Source: Spartobacteria bacterium (GTDB lineage: Bacteria; Verrucomicrobiota; Verrucomicrobiia; Chthoniobacterales; Chthoniobacteraceae). Taken from it: a stretch of 5,919 nt of DNA. Every line of letters begins with the position of its first letter. Position 1 is the first letter of the stretch. The DNA lies in NCBI GenBank assembly GCA_025355595.1, contig JANXZI010000335.1:1-5919 (forward strand), in the 5' to 3' direction. The translations under genes were made by a program, and so were the position numbers. A model generated the notes under the pieces. That model made no database searches, was not told the origin of the DNA, and saw nothing but the letters and a program-made list of their open reading frames with translations. Shown here one piece after another: positions 1 through 5,919 of this stretch.

Positions 1-132
1 GAAACGCGTCCGGAGGTCGCGTTCCACCGCGCTTGCGCGCGGCTTTGGCATGCCACCAGAGCACGGAAGATTCAGCAGCCGACGACGGCACCACGACTCG
101 GCGATGGCGGAGCACCGCATTTCGACGGCAAG
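1..132. other. Non-genic left edge with two adjacent hairpins; possible dispersed repeat
   Basis: No convincing gene is visible here. Two short inverted repeats lie side by side: ACGCG (4-8) with CGCGT (18-22) around a 9-base loop, and CCGCGC (27-32) with GCGCGG (37-42) around TTGC. Paired GC hairpins next to the 3' end of an operon are typical of dispersed intergenic repeats, but only one copy lies in the window, so repeat status is inference. On the minus strand a frame from about 118 stays open to the left edge and reads as Arg/Pro/Ser-rich sequence with no recognisable motif; I do not call it a gene. Confidence 0.25.
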
Positions 133-162
133 AAAAAGGGCGCAACCCGCGTGGGGTTGCCC
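133..162 (-). terminator. Rho-independent terminator of the DUF1501/DUF1553 operon
   Basis: Read on the minus strand, GGGCAACCC (162-154) pairs with GGGTTGCGCCC (148-138) through one bulged base and a 5-base loop, and is followed at once by five T (137-133). It begins 28 bases after the TGA stop of the large cytochrome-type gene, the expected place for the operon's end. A smaller hairpin, CCCGG-AGT-CCGGG (170-182), lies between the stop codon and the terminator and has no T-tract. Confidence 0.8.
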
Positions 163-190
163 GATTTTCCCCGGAGTCCGGGAGAGACGA

Positions 191-3100
191 TCAGTTCAGG
201 AAGATCAGCTCGTTGGTGAGCAGGATGATCTGCGTGTAGCGCTCGAGGGCGTTGAGCGGCTGCATCTGGCTGGTGCCGGATTTTTTGCGGAGCTTGGCCT
301 CGAGTTCCGCGGCTTGGCCGATGGCGACGGGTGCGGTCTCGCCGGTCTTCGGCTGCGGGGCTTCGGAGCCGAGGAATTGTTCGGCGAGTTTCAGTTCGGC
401 GGCGGTCGGTGGACGCTGGAATGCGGTGCGGAAGATGAATTGCACTTTTTCCACGTCGGGTGCCGTCTTCGGGAAGTCGGCGCGGGCGAGGATGTTTTTC
501 ACCTGCTCGATGAGGAAGGGGCTGTTCATCATGAAGAGCGCCTGCTGGGGCACAGTGGTCATGATGCGCTCGCCGGTGGACATGTCGGGATTGGCGAAGT
601 CGAAGGTGTTCAGCATTTCCGGCAGTGCGGAACGATCAATGAACGCATAGACGGAGCGGCGGTTGCCGTTGGTTCCGCTGAGATCGACGGAGGCGTATCT
701 GCCCTTTCCGCCGCCACCGCCCCCAGTCATCGAGAAGGGTGTGCCGCCCATCGTGACGTCGAGCTTGCCGCCGAGGGTGAGGAGCGAATCGCGCACTTGC
801 TCGAAGTCGAGGCGCTGGATGTTTGCGCGCCAGAGCCATTGGTTCGTCGGGTCGCTCTTCATCGCGGCGTCGTTCGCACGGCTGTCCTGCTGGTAGGTCG
901 CGGACATGACGATGAGCTTGTTGAGCTTTTTCAGCGACCAGCCGTTGTCCATGAGCCACGTCGCGAGGTGGTCAAGCATCTCGGGATGCGTGGGCGGCTC
1001 GGAGCGGGTGCCAAAGTCGCTGACGGTGCGGACGATGGCCTGGCCGAAATGCCATTGCCATGCGCGGTTCACGATGACGCGCGCGGTGAGCGGGTTGTCG
1101 CGGCTCGCGATGAGCTTCGCCATTTCCAGGCGGCCACTGCCATCGGTGAAGGGCTTGCGATCCGGCGCGAGGAGCGCGGGGAACTGGCGCGGGACGATGT
1201 CGCCGCGGTTCGCGGGCTCGCCGCGGATGAGCACGGCGGCGTCGCGCGGCTTGTCCTTGTCAGTGACGGACATCGCCTTCACGGGCGCGCCGGGGTGCGT
1301 GAGTTCGAGCGTCGTGACCTTGGCGCGGATGGCGTTCTGCTGCGTGGAGAACTGGTTGCCGAGCGCGCGCTGCATATTGCCCTCGTCGGGGAGAACGATT
1401 GAGCCTGCGCCGTAGATCTGCTTGCGCAACGCGTCCATGTCGGCGTCGGCGAGCGCGACCTGAGTCCTAGCGATGTCGAAGCTCTTGCGTCCGCCGCCCT
1501 TGTAGCCGAGGAATTCATCGAGCTTGAGCTGCTTGTGGAGCGTGCCAAATGCCTCGGTGTAAATCGCGGCGACTTCCTTGAGAGAGGCGGGAGTCTTCGC
1601 GGCGAAGGCCTTCGCAATCGCAGGCGTCACCGTGTTGGACGCGGCGATTTCCTTCGTGAGCGCAGGCGCGGCCTCGGTGAATTTGTCAGCGGGCAGTTCC
1701 GCGAATTTCACCCAAGCGCCGAAGACGGCGTCGTCCTTCTTGCCGCCTTCGATGGTCTTCACGCGGTCGAGCCAGATCGCTGAGAGCTCGGATTTCAGCC
1801 CCTTGTCGCGGGCGAGGATGCGGTAATTGTCGTTCTTTTTTCCGCCCTTCGAGGCCATGGATTTCGCCTCGTGCGCGAAGAGCATGTAGTCGCCGGATTT
1901 TTCCAACATGCCGGAGAGCAAGCGTGCGGCCTCGGCATCGCGGTAGCGATCGAGTTCCACGTCCACGTCGGCGACGGCTTTTTGAAATTCCTTGAAGTGC
2001 GGATTTTTCTCCGGGTCGGTCAGCGCAACGCCTTCGGCGACATCGTCGCTGCTCGTGAAGACACCATAGAGCGAATAGTAGTCCTTCGTCGGGATGGGAT
2101 CGAACTTGTGATCGTGGCAGCGCGCGCACGCGCCGGTGAGGCCCATGATGCCCTTCGTGACGACATCAATGCGGTCGTCAATCACGTCGTTCGCATTTCC
2201 CATGAAACGCTTGCCGACGGTGAGGAAGCCGAGCGCGGCGAGCTTGGATTTTTCCGTCTTCGACTCCGGGAGCCGGTCCGCGGCGATCTGCTCGATGATG
2301 AACTGATCGTAGGGCAGATCCTTGTTGAACGAATCAATCACGTAGTCGCGATACGTCCACGCGTGCGGGTAGAGCGGCACGCGCTTGCCGCCGCCCTGGC
2401 GGTCGCCGCTCGTATCGGCGTAGCGCGCGATGTCGAGCCAGTGGCGGGCCCAGCGCTCGCCGTAGCGGGGCGAGGCGAGGAGGCGATCCACGACTTTCTC
2501 GAAGGCGTTCGGCGAGTTATCCGCGAGGAAGGCGTCCACTTCCGCGGGCGTCGGCGGGAGGCCGCTGAGGTCATACGTGACGCGGCGGATGAGCGTGTGC
2601 TTGTCGGCCTTTGCGGAGGGCGTGAGTTTTTTCTCGGTGAGCTTCGCAAGGACGAAGGCATCAATCGGGTTTTGGACGAAGTGTTTTGTGTCCGCGACTT
2701 TCGGCACGGGCGGGTTCGTGATTTTCTGGAAGGCCCAGTGCTTCTTCGCGGTGTCGGAATCCCACGCGAGCTTGCGCGAGGATTTGCCGTCGCGCGGATC
2801 GGGCGCGCCCATTTTGATCCACTGCGTGAAATCCGCGATGACTGCGTCGGAGAGTTTGTCCTTCTTCGGCGGCATGGCCATGTCGGGATCCTTGTCCTCG
2901 TGGCGCATGGTGATCAGCAGCAGGCTCTTCTCGGGCTTGCCGGGGATGATCGCCGGGCCGCTGTCGCCGCCTTTGAGCACAGACTCGGCGGTGTCGAGAT
3001 AGAGGCCGCCTTTCAGTTTCTTCGCATCGGCGCTGTGGCACTCGTAGCATTCCTTCGCCAGCACGGGCCGGATTTTTTTCTCGAAAAAATCGAGCTGCGT

Positions 3101-3193
3101 GAGATCGGAGACGGCCGCCGCGACTGCGAAATTCGGGAGTTGCAGCGCCGCCACGGCGGTGGCGAAGCAGATGCGCGTGGTGCTTTTGCTCAT
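191..3193 (-). CDS. PSCyt1/DUF1549/DUF1553 exported cytochrome c-type protein
   Basis: This encodes a 1000-residue protein of the planctomycete-type cytochrome family. Residues 1-27 form a Sec-like signal peptide (charged start, hydrophobic core, AVAAA end). A cytochrome c-like domain follows, with CYECH (C49, C52, H53) and a candidate axial Met at M107 in MAMPPK. DUF1549 spans about 175-383 and carries the hallmark CARCHDHKFDPIP (C356, C359, H360). A poorly conserved linker (about 385-650) leads to RGEPANRGDIVPR (658-670) and DUF1553 (about 685-1000), with NPLTARVIVNRAWQWHFG, DFGTRSEPPTHPE and the usual family ending LLTNELIFLN. A six-Gly run sits at 824-829. Length and domain order are normal and there is no frameshift. 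ATG at 3193 lies 9 bases after the upstream DUF1501 stop, so the two are surely co-transcribed; no Shine-Dalgarno site is seen. Known: these proteins are abundant in Planctomycetes and Verrucomicrobia. Inferred: extracytoplasmic haem-linked redox or degradative role; substrate unknown. Confidence 0.94.
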   Translation of the reverse strand: MSKSTTRICFATAVAALQLPNFAVAAAVSDLTQLDFFEKKIRPVLAKECYECHSADAKKLKGGLYLDTAESVLKGGDSGPAIIPGKPEKSLLLITMRHEDKDPDMAMPPKKDKLSDAVIADFTQWIKMGAPDPRDGKSSRKLAWDSDTAKKHWAFQKITNPPVPKVADTKHFVQNPIDAFVLAKLTEKKLTPSAKADKHTLIRRVTYDLSGLPPTPAEVDAFLADNSPNAFEKVVDRLLASPRYGERWARHWLDIARYADTSGDRQGGGKRVPLYPHAWTYRDYVIDSFNKDLPYDQFIIEQIAADRLPESKTEKSKLAALGFLTVGKRFMGNANDVIDDRIDVVTKGIMGLTGACARCHDHKFDPIPTKDYYSLYGVFTSSDDVAEGVALTDPEKNPHFKEFQKAVADVDVELDRYRDAEAARLLSGMLEKSGDYMLFAHEAKSMASKGGKKNDNYRILARDKGLKSELSAIWLDRVKTIEGGKKDDAVFGAWVKFAELPADKFTEAAPALTKEIAASNTVTPAIAKAFAAKTPASLKEVAAIYTEAFGTLHKQLKLDEFLGYKGGGRKSFDIARTQVALADADMDALRKQIYGAGSIVLPDEGNMQRALGNQFSTQQNAIRAKVTTLELTHPGAPVKAMSVTDKDKPRDAAVLIRGEPANRGDIVPRQFPALLAPDRKPFTDGSGRLEMAKLIASRDNPLTARVIVNRAWQWHFGQAIVRTVSDFGTRSEPPTHPEMLDHLATWLMDNGWSLKKLNKLIVMSATYQQDSRANDAAMKSDPTNQWLWRANIQRLDFEQVRDSLLTLGGKLDVTMGGTPFSMTGGGGGGKGRYASVDLSGTNGNRRSVYAFIDRSALPEMLNTFDFANPDMSTGERIMTTVPQQALFMMNSPFLIEQVKNILARADFPKTAPDVEKVQFIFRTAFQRPPTAAELKLAEQFLGSEAPQPKTGETAPVAIGQAAELEAKLRKKSGTSQMQPLNALERYTQIILLTNELIFLN

Positions 3194-3202
3194 GGGGAAA
3201 AA

Positions 3203-4627
3203 TTAGGCGATGAGGTCTTTCACGACATTGCCGAAGACATCCGTGAGGCGGAAGTCGCGGCCATTGTAGCGATAGGTGAGCTTCTCGTGATCGAAGCCGA
3301 GCTGGTTCAGGATCGTCGCGTGCAGGTCATGCACGTGGACTTTGTTCTCCGCCACGTCGTAGCCGAATTCATCGGTCGTGCCGTAGGCCTGGCCGCCCTT
3401 GATGCCGCCGCCGGCCATCCACGAGCAGAACGCCTTGTGGTGATGGTCGCGTCCGGGTTCGCCGCGCGCGCCCTTGTCGTGGCGCGGGGTGCGGCCGAAT
3501 TCGCCGCCCCACACCACGAGCGTGTCCTTGAGCATGTCGCGCTGCTTGAGATCCTGCAGGAGCGCGCCGACCGGCTGGTCAATGGCCTCGGCCTGCTTGC
3601 GGAGGTTGCCCTTCACATCGGTGTGATGATCCCAGCCGCCCGCCCAGACTTGGACAAAGCGCACGCCATTCTCCACGAGGCGGCGCGAGATCAACATGCG
3701 GCGTCCCGTCTCCGTGTCACCATACATGTCGCGGATGTGCTGCGGCTCCTTCGTCACGTCGAAGACTTCAGTCGCCTCGGTTTGCATCTTGAATGCGAGT
3801 TCGAACGACTGGATACGCGCCTCGAGCGCCTGCTCGCGCTTCATCTGCTCGGCGTGCATTTCGTTGAGCTTCTGGAGCACGTCGAGCTGCTTGCGCTGCT
3901 GATCGAGCGTCGAATAGTGGCTCCGGATGTTCTCGATGATCTTCTCCGCGGGCGCGCTCACGCTGCTCACCAGCGTGCCCTGGTACGCGCCGGGCAGAAA
4001 TGCGGAACGCCAGTTCGCCGCGCCGCCAAGTCCGCCTCCGAGCGCGATGAAGCCCGGCAGGTTTTCATTCACCGTGCCGAGGCCGTAGAGCGCCCACGCA
4101 CCCATCGAAGGCTTCACGAGGCGGCCCGTGCCGGTGTTCATCATCAGCGTCGCAAACTCGTGCGCCGGGACATCCGTCGTCATCGAGCGGATCACCGCGA
4201 TCTCATCGATGCTCTTGCCGATGTTCGGGAAGATCTCGCTGACCTCGACGCCGCTCTGGCCCATCTTGCTGAAATTGAAAACCGACGGCAGCGGCAGGCC
4301 GCCGATCAGCGGCACATCCTGGCCCGCATATTTTGCCATGCCCGGCTTCGGATCCCACGTGTCGATGTGCGAGGGCCCGCCCTGGGAGAAAATGTGGATG
4401 ACACGCTTGGCCTTGCCCGGAAAATGCGGCGCGCGGGCGTCGAGCGGCGACAGGCTGGCGGCCGCATGCGCGGTGTCGCCGAGGAGACCCGCGAGGCTCA
4501 GGGCACCGAAGCCCATCCCGAAGCGGTTGAGGAATTGGCGGCGGGTGAAGCAGTAGTCGGCTTGGCTGGGGCGATGTTCGGAGAGGTTCATAGGAGTGGT
4601 GGTGGGTAAACTTAACAATGAATTCAT
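3203..4627 (-). CDS. DUF1501 domain protein, Tat-exported, alkaline phosphatase/sulfatase-like fold
   Basis: A 474-residue protein when started at ATG 4627. The N-terminus has a twin-arginine signal, TRRQFLNR (R29, R30), then a hydrophobic stretch and an AHAAA cleavage region near residue 57, so folded export is likely. Family motifs follow: SQGGPSHIDTWDPKP (81-95), WGGEFGRTP (373-381), GRDHHH (392-397), HDLHATIL (433-440) and a closing YNGRDFRLTDVFG. His/Asp-rich clusters suggest metal binding, as in the alkaline phosphatase-like superfamily to which DUF1501 is related. Three starts are possible: TTG 4636, ATG 4627 and ATG 4591 (462 residues); the last also keeps the whole Tat motif and is a serious rival. 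None has a clear ribosome site. It is the first gene of a two-gene operon, 9 bases before the DUF1549/DUF1553 gene; such pairs recur across Planctomycetes and Verrucomicrobia. The true substrate is not known. A region rich in charged residues and Gln (about 235-280) may be a coiled coil. Confidence 0.93.
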   Translation of the reverse strand: MNSLLSLPTTTPMNLSEHRPSQADYCFTRRQFLNRFGMGFGALSLAGLLGDTAHAAASLSPLDARAPHFPGKAKRVIHIFSQGGPSHIDTWDPKPGMAKYAGQDVPLIGGLPLPSVFNFSKMGQSGVEVSEIFPNIGKSIDEIAVIRSMTTDVPAHEFATLMMNTGTGRLVKPSMGAWALYGLGTVNENLPGFIALGGGLGGAANWRSAFLPGAYQGTLVSSVSAPAEKIIENIRSHYSTLDQQRKQLDVLQKLNEMHAEQMKREQALEARIQSFELAFKMQTEATEVFDVTKEPQHIRDMYGDTETGRRMLISRRLVENGVRFVQVWAGGWDHHTDVKGNLRKQAEAIDQPVGALLQDLKQRDMLKDTLVVWGGEFGRTPRHDKGARGEPGRDHHHKAFCSWMAGGGIKGGQAYGTTDEFGYDVAENKVHVHDLHATILNQLGFDHEKLTYRYNGRDFRLTDVFGNVVKDLIA

Positions 4628-4794
4628 GGTGGTCAACGCGGGGAATGCGCCTGCGTTAGATATTTTTTGCGGAAACTTGAGGAGGCTTGCATCGCCGGTT
4701 ACTTGAAATGAGCCACTACCCGCCGCAGCTTTCGCTTGTCAGCCGAGTTTGCGGACTGTTAAGGCTCGGACAAGGTTGGTCACATTCTTCTCCC
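4628..4794. promoter_or_regulatory. Divergent intergenic region, presumed to hold promoters both ways
   Basis: About 167 bases separate the starts of the minus-strand operon and the plus-strand Ser-rich gene, so promoters for both should lie here. The only AT-rich patch is around 4658-4670 (TAGATATTTTTTG), which on the minus strand gives TATCTA as a possible -10 element, without a convincing -35. For the plus strand I see no credible promoter. No Shine-Dalgarno sequence precedes any candidate start on either side. If the Ser-rich gene used an upstream start (TTG 4687 or ATG 4708), part of this region would be coding. Confidence 0.3.
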
Positions 4795-5238
4795 ATGGCA
4801 AAAAAGCGCATCTCCCCCGCACAAGGCACCCGTCTCATTTCCGAGGAAGAATCTTCCTCATCTTCCTCCGAGAGCAGCGACTCCTCTGAGAGCAGCGATT
4901 CCTCGGATTCGAGCGAGTCGTCGGAATGCAGCTTATCGTCGTCCTCCTCGCAAAGCAGCAACTCATCGGATTCGTCGGACAGCAGCGACTCATCCGACAG
5001 CAGCGATTCGTCGGATTCATCGGCGAGCAGCGCGTCGTCGTCGTCGAACAGCAGCGACTCGTCCGACAGCAGCGATTCGTCGGATTCGTCGGCGAGCAGC
5101 GCGTCGTCCTCGTCGTCGAACAGCAGCGACTCGTCCGACAGCAGCGACTCGTCGGATTCGTCGGCGAGCAGCGCGTCATCGTCGTCGTCGGACAGCAGCG
5201 AGTCAGCCAGCCCCGCGAATCGGACGGCAGGTGGATAA
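4795..5238 (+). CDS. Ser/Asp-repeat low-complexity protein, function unknown
   Basis: Encodes 147 residues, of which 86 are Ser, 18 Asp and 8 Glu. A short basic head (MAKKRISPAQGTRLIS) leads into EEES, then SSE/SSD triplets, then three 23-24 residue units of form (D/N)SSDSSDSSDSSDSSASSASSSSS, ending SESASPANRTAGG. There is no signal peptide, membrane segment or anchor, so it looks cytoplasmic, disordered and very acidic. The frame is supported because the first half (4837-4950) uses many different Ser codons (AGC, TCA, TCC, TCG, TCT) while keeping the SSD/SSE pattern, which suggests selection on protein. ATG 4795 is chosen for the typical MAKK opening; TTG 4687 and ATG 4708 are in-frame alternatives. 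No ribosome site is clear. SD repeats occur in staphylococcal adhesin linkers and vertebrate dentin phosphoprotein, but this is composition, not homology. The stop codon lies inside a 42-base repeat where other copies have CAA, so the C-terminus may be truncated. Alternatively the locus is a non-coding repeat. Confidence 0.6.
   Translation: MAKKRISPAQGTRLISEEESSSSSSESSDSSESSDSSDSSESSECSLSSSSSQSSNSSDSSDSSDSSDSSDSSDSSASSASSSSNSSDSSDSSDSSDSSASSASSSSSNSSDSSDSSDSSDSSASSASSSSSDSSESASPANRTAGG
4978..5202 (+). repeat. Tandem repeat, three copies of 69/72/72 bases within the Ser-rich gene
   Basis: Copies span 4978-5046 (69 bases), 5047-5118 (72) and 5119-5190 (72), with a 12-base start of a fourth at 5191-5202. 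Each begins (G/A)ACAGCAGCGACTC and ends in a run of TCG-type codons, and encodes 23 or 24 residues in frame. The length difference is exactly one Ser codon. Copies differ at only a few positions, mostly third codon positions, pointing to recent duplication or slippage. The Ser-coding sequence upstream of 4951 is not part of this DNA repeat although its protein pattern is similar. Confidence 0.85.
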
Positions 5239-5399
5239 ATCCAGTCAGCAACGCCCGCGAATCACTCGTCAACCCCTCCCGTTTGGACAGCGACACCTCC
5301 GCATCACTCGACAGGTGGACAAATCCAGTCCGCCAGCCCCGCGAAACGCTCAGCAGGTGGACAAATCCAGTCAGCAAAGGGCAAATTTCAGTCAAATCC
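5201..5399 (+). repeat. Degenerate 42-base tandem repeat spanning the Ser-rich gene's stop codon
   Basis: Four units of exactly 42 bases (5201-5242, 5243-5284, 5285-5326, 5327-5368) and a shorter degenerate fifth (5369-5399). The best conserved parts are AGTCAGCCAGCCCCGCGAA at the start and CAGGTGGACAAATCC at the end. Unit 2 has lost its end and unit 3 its beginning, but both keep ATCACTCG in register. Forty-two bases are 14 codons, so units share one phase. In the frame of the Ser-rich gene they read ESASPANRTAGG-stop, then IQSATPANHSS, STGGQIQSASPAKRSAGGQ and IQSAKGKFQSN. All three plus frames lack other stops here, so frame use past 5238 is not proven. Confidence 0.8.
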
Positions 5400-5418
5400 G
5401 CCCCTTTCGGGCATTTTT
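5400..5418 (+). terminator. Possible short rho-independent terminator after the Ser-rich gene
   Basis: GCCC (5400-5403) pairs with GGGC (5409-5412) across a CTTTC loop, followed by A and five T (5414-5418). The stem is only four GC pairs, so termination could be weak. It lies directly after the last 42-base repeat unit and about 160 bases past the TAA, which would make the repeats part of the transcript. Its position also argues against coding sequence continuing much beyond 5400. Confidence 0.4.
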
Positions 5419-5563
5419 CAAGGACACCGATCGTCGTGTGCCTCGGTTCCGGCTTCTTCGAAACCCTCCCGACGCCCATCCGCCCGCTCGGTCTATCACG
5501 TCTGGCGGGTGCGCCGCGGAAAATACCGACCGCGCCGCCCTCGCCAAGCGCAAAGATATTTCG

Positions 5564-5670
5564 GTTTGACTCTGATGCACGGCCCGGAAACCCTTCGCAC
5601 CCATGACGCCGCGCCTCCCGTCTAGACCGAGCAAAATGGAATCAGTGCGCGGGCTAATCAGATGTTAGGC
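5564..5670 (+). other. attC-like imperfect inverted repeat (low confidence)
   Basis: The right end is GTTAGGC (5664-5670), a perfect match to the attC core GTTRRRY. It is preceded by GCGCGGGCTAATCAGAT, similar to the arm next to the core in known attC sites. The left end is GTTTGAC (5564-5570), one base off RYYYAAC. The cores can pair over all seven positions if G-T pairs are allowed. Just inside them TCTGAT (5571-5576) matches ATCAGA (5657-5662), and GCCC (5582-5585) matches GGGC (5651-5654). The 107-base span is within the attC size range. Against it: the conserved AAC of the left core is GAC, the usual spacer between R and L boxes is absent, and no integrase or second site is in the window. 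It may be only a chance hairpin. Confidence 0.22.
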
Positions 5671-5701
5671 GTATCCTCTCACATCCTCTAAACGAACGAT
5701 T

Positions 5702-5919
5702 ATGGCACGACGCAAATCCAGCACGACCGAAGCTCTTGGTTTGCTTTGGGGGATCGGCATGGTGATTGCCGCCTTTTACACGTACCCAGTTCTTATCATC
5801 TTCATCGTTCTTGGCTACGCGGTTTATTATTTTTCCCGACGCCAGCAGCTTTATGGCGACCAAGCCCTGACCTGTCGCAAGTGTGGCTCGCTTGCGGCAC
5901 CGATCACAGGAACAGGCAA
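5702..5919 (+). CDS. Small membrane protein with zinc-ribbon half-site, truncated at window edge
   Basis: The first 72 residues are visible and no stop occurs before the window ends. A basic start (MARRKSS) is followed by a hydrophobic region at about 11-45 (ALGLLWGIGMVIAAF, then PVLIIFIVLGYAVYYF), enough for two short membrane helices or one hairpin, with a basic SRR just after. Then comes LTCRKCGSLAAPITGTG, where C62 and C65 form a CxxC likely to be half of a zinc ribbon. A second CxxC would be expected downstream. Small bacterial membrane proteins with a zinc ribbon interrupted by a membrane segment show this layout, and so do some membrane-anchored Mrr-like nucleases; I cannot choose. ATG 5702 is the only sensible start; no ribosome site is clear. 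About 42% of third codon positions are A or T, against about 17% in the first 30 codons of the large cytochrome gene, suggesting different ancestry. Confidence 0.65.
   Translation, partial: MARRKSSTTEALGLLWGIGMVIAAFYTYPVLIIFIVLGYAVYYFSRRQQLYGDQALTCRKCGSLAAPITGTG

Larger units (their letters stand above)
5239..5701. other. 463-base stretch without a supportable gene
   Basis: After the stop at 5236-5238 this stretch holds most of the 42-base repeat (to 5399), a terminator-like hairpin (5400-5418), about 145 bases in which I see nothing recognisable (5419-5563), and an imperfect inverted repeat (5564-5670). Frames remain open for long distances, but the products after 5400 are Arg/Pro-rich with no motif, as expected of GC-rich non-coding DNA. 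In the Ser-rich gene's frame the next stop after 5238 is TAG at 5623-5625. No tRNA or rRNA is visible. The 31 bases between the inverted repeat and ATG 5702 contain no clear ribosome site. Confidence 0.6.

Noticed and set aside
50..1402. 450-codon open frame on the plus strand
   Set aside because: Antisense to the DUF1553 part of the cytochrome-type gene and running through its terminator; low-complexity composition and no recognisable domain.
1871..4609. 912-codon open frame on the plus strand across both large genes
   Set aside because: It lies opposite two genes with unmistakable family motifs and runs across their boundary. Its product is Arg/Ala/His/Val-rich with no motif, as expected from the complement of GC-rich codons.
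4978..5399. Repeat arrays considered as CRISPR
   Set aside because: Units are directly adjacent with no unique spacers, have codon-multiple lengths and overlap coding sequence; no cas genes are present.
4835..5479. 214-codon minus-strand frame containing LTGFVHL repeats and Cys/Arg/Thr-rich sequence
   Set aside because: Its repeats are only the reverse complements of the 72-base and 42-base repeats. The plus-strand reading keeps SSD/SSE despite varied codons, which the minus strand does not explain.
4926..5606. 226-codon plus-strand frame rich in Gln, Arg and Val
   Set aside because: An out-of-frame reading of the Ser repeat with no good start. The repeat lacks stops in several frames, so openness is not evidence of coding.
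5239..5625. Coding extension of the Ser-rich gene to the next in-frame stop (TAG 5623-5625)
   Set aside because: Only the part to about 5399 has repeat support. Beyond it the translation is Arg/Pro-rich without motifs and is crossed by a terminator-like hairpin, so I keep this as a finding and not a gene call.

Overview
The window most resembles the chromosome of a GC-rich Verrucomicrobia (or wider Planctomycetes-Verrucomicrobia group) bacterium. The main reason is a paired DUF1501 protein and PSCyt1/DUF1549/DUF1553 cytochrome-type protein on the minus strand, a combination greatly expanded in those phyla. Start codons without clear Shine-Dalgarno sites are compatible with this. The assignment rests on gene content only.

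Layout. Positions 1-132 hold no supportable gene, only two small hairpins. A well-formed rho-independent terminator (133-162, minus strand) closes a two-gene minus-strand operon. Its upstream gene (about 4627 to 3203) encodes a Tat-exported DUF1501 protein. Nine bases later its downstream gene (3193 to 191) encodes a 1000-residue exported protein with two CxxCH haem motifs and DUF1549/DUF1553 domains. The two products probably act together outside the cytoplasm; this pairing is often linked to breakdown of complex organic matter, but the substrate is unknown. A gap of about 167 bases separates this operon from the divergent right-hand part.

The right-hand part is the unusual one. A plus-strand gene (4795-5238) encodes a 147-residue protein that is 86/147 serine, mostly SSD repeats, with no export signal. 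Its second half is built of three tandem DNA repeats of 69, 72 and 72 bases. A different tandem repeat of exactly 42 bases (14 codons) begins within its last codons and runs on to about 5399. The TAA stop sits exactly where two later units of that repeat have CAA (Gln), so the gene may have been shortened by a single C-to-T change. A short terminator-like hairpin follows at 5400-5418. After about 150 featureless bases there is an imperfect inverted repeat (5564-5670) ending in GTTAGGC, which loosely resembles an integron attC site. Next comes the start of a lower-GC3 gene (5702 to the window edge) for a small membrane protein with a CxxC zinc-ribbon half-site.

The two large genes are ordinary for this phylum. 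The Ser/Asp repeat gene, its interrupted 42-base repeat and the attC-like junction are the parts worth following up.
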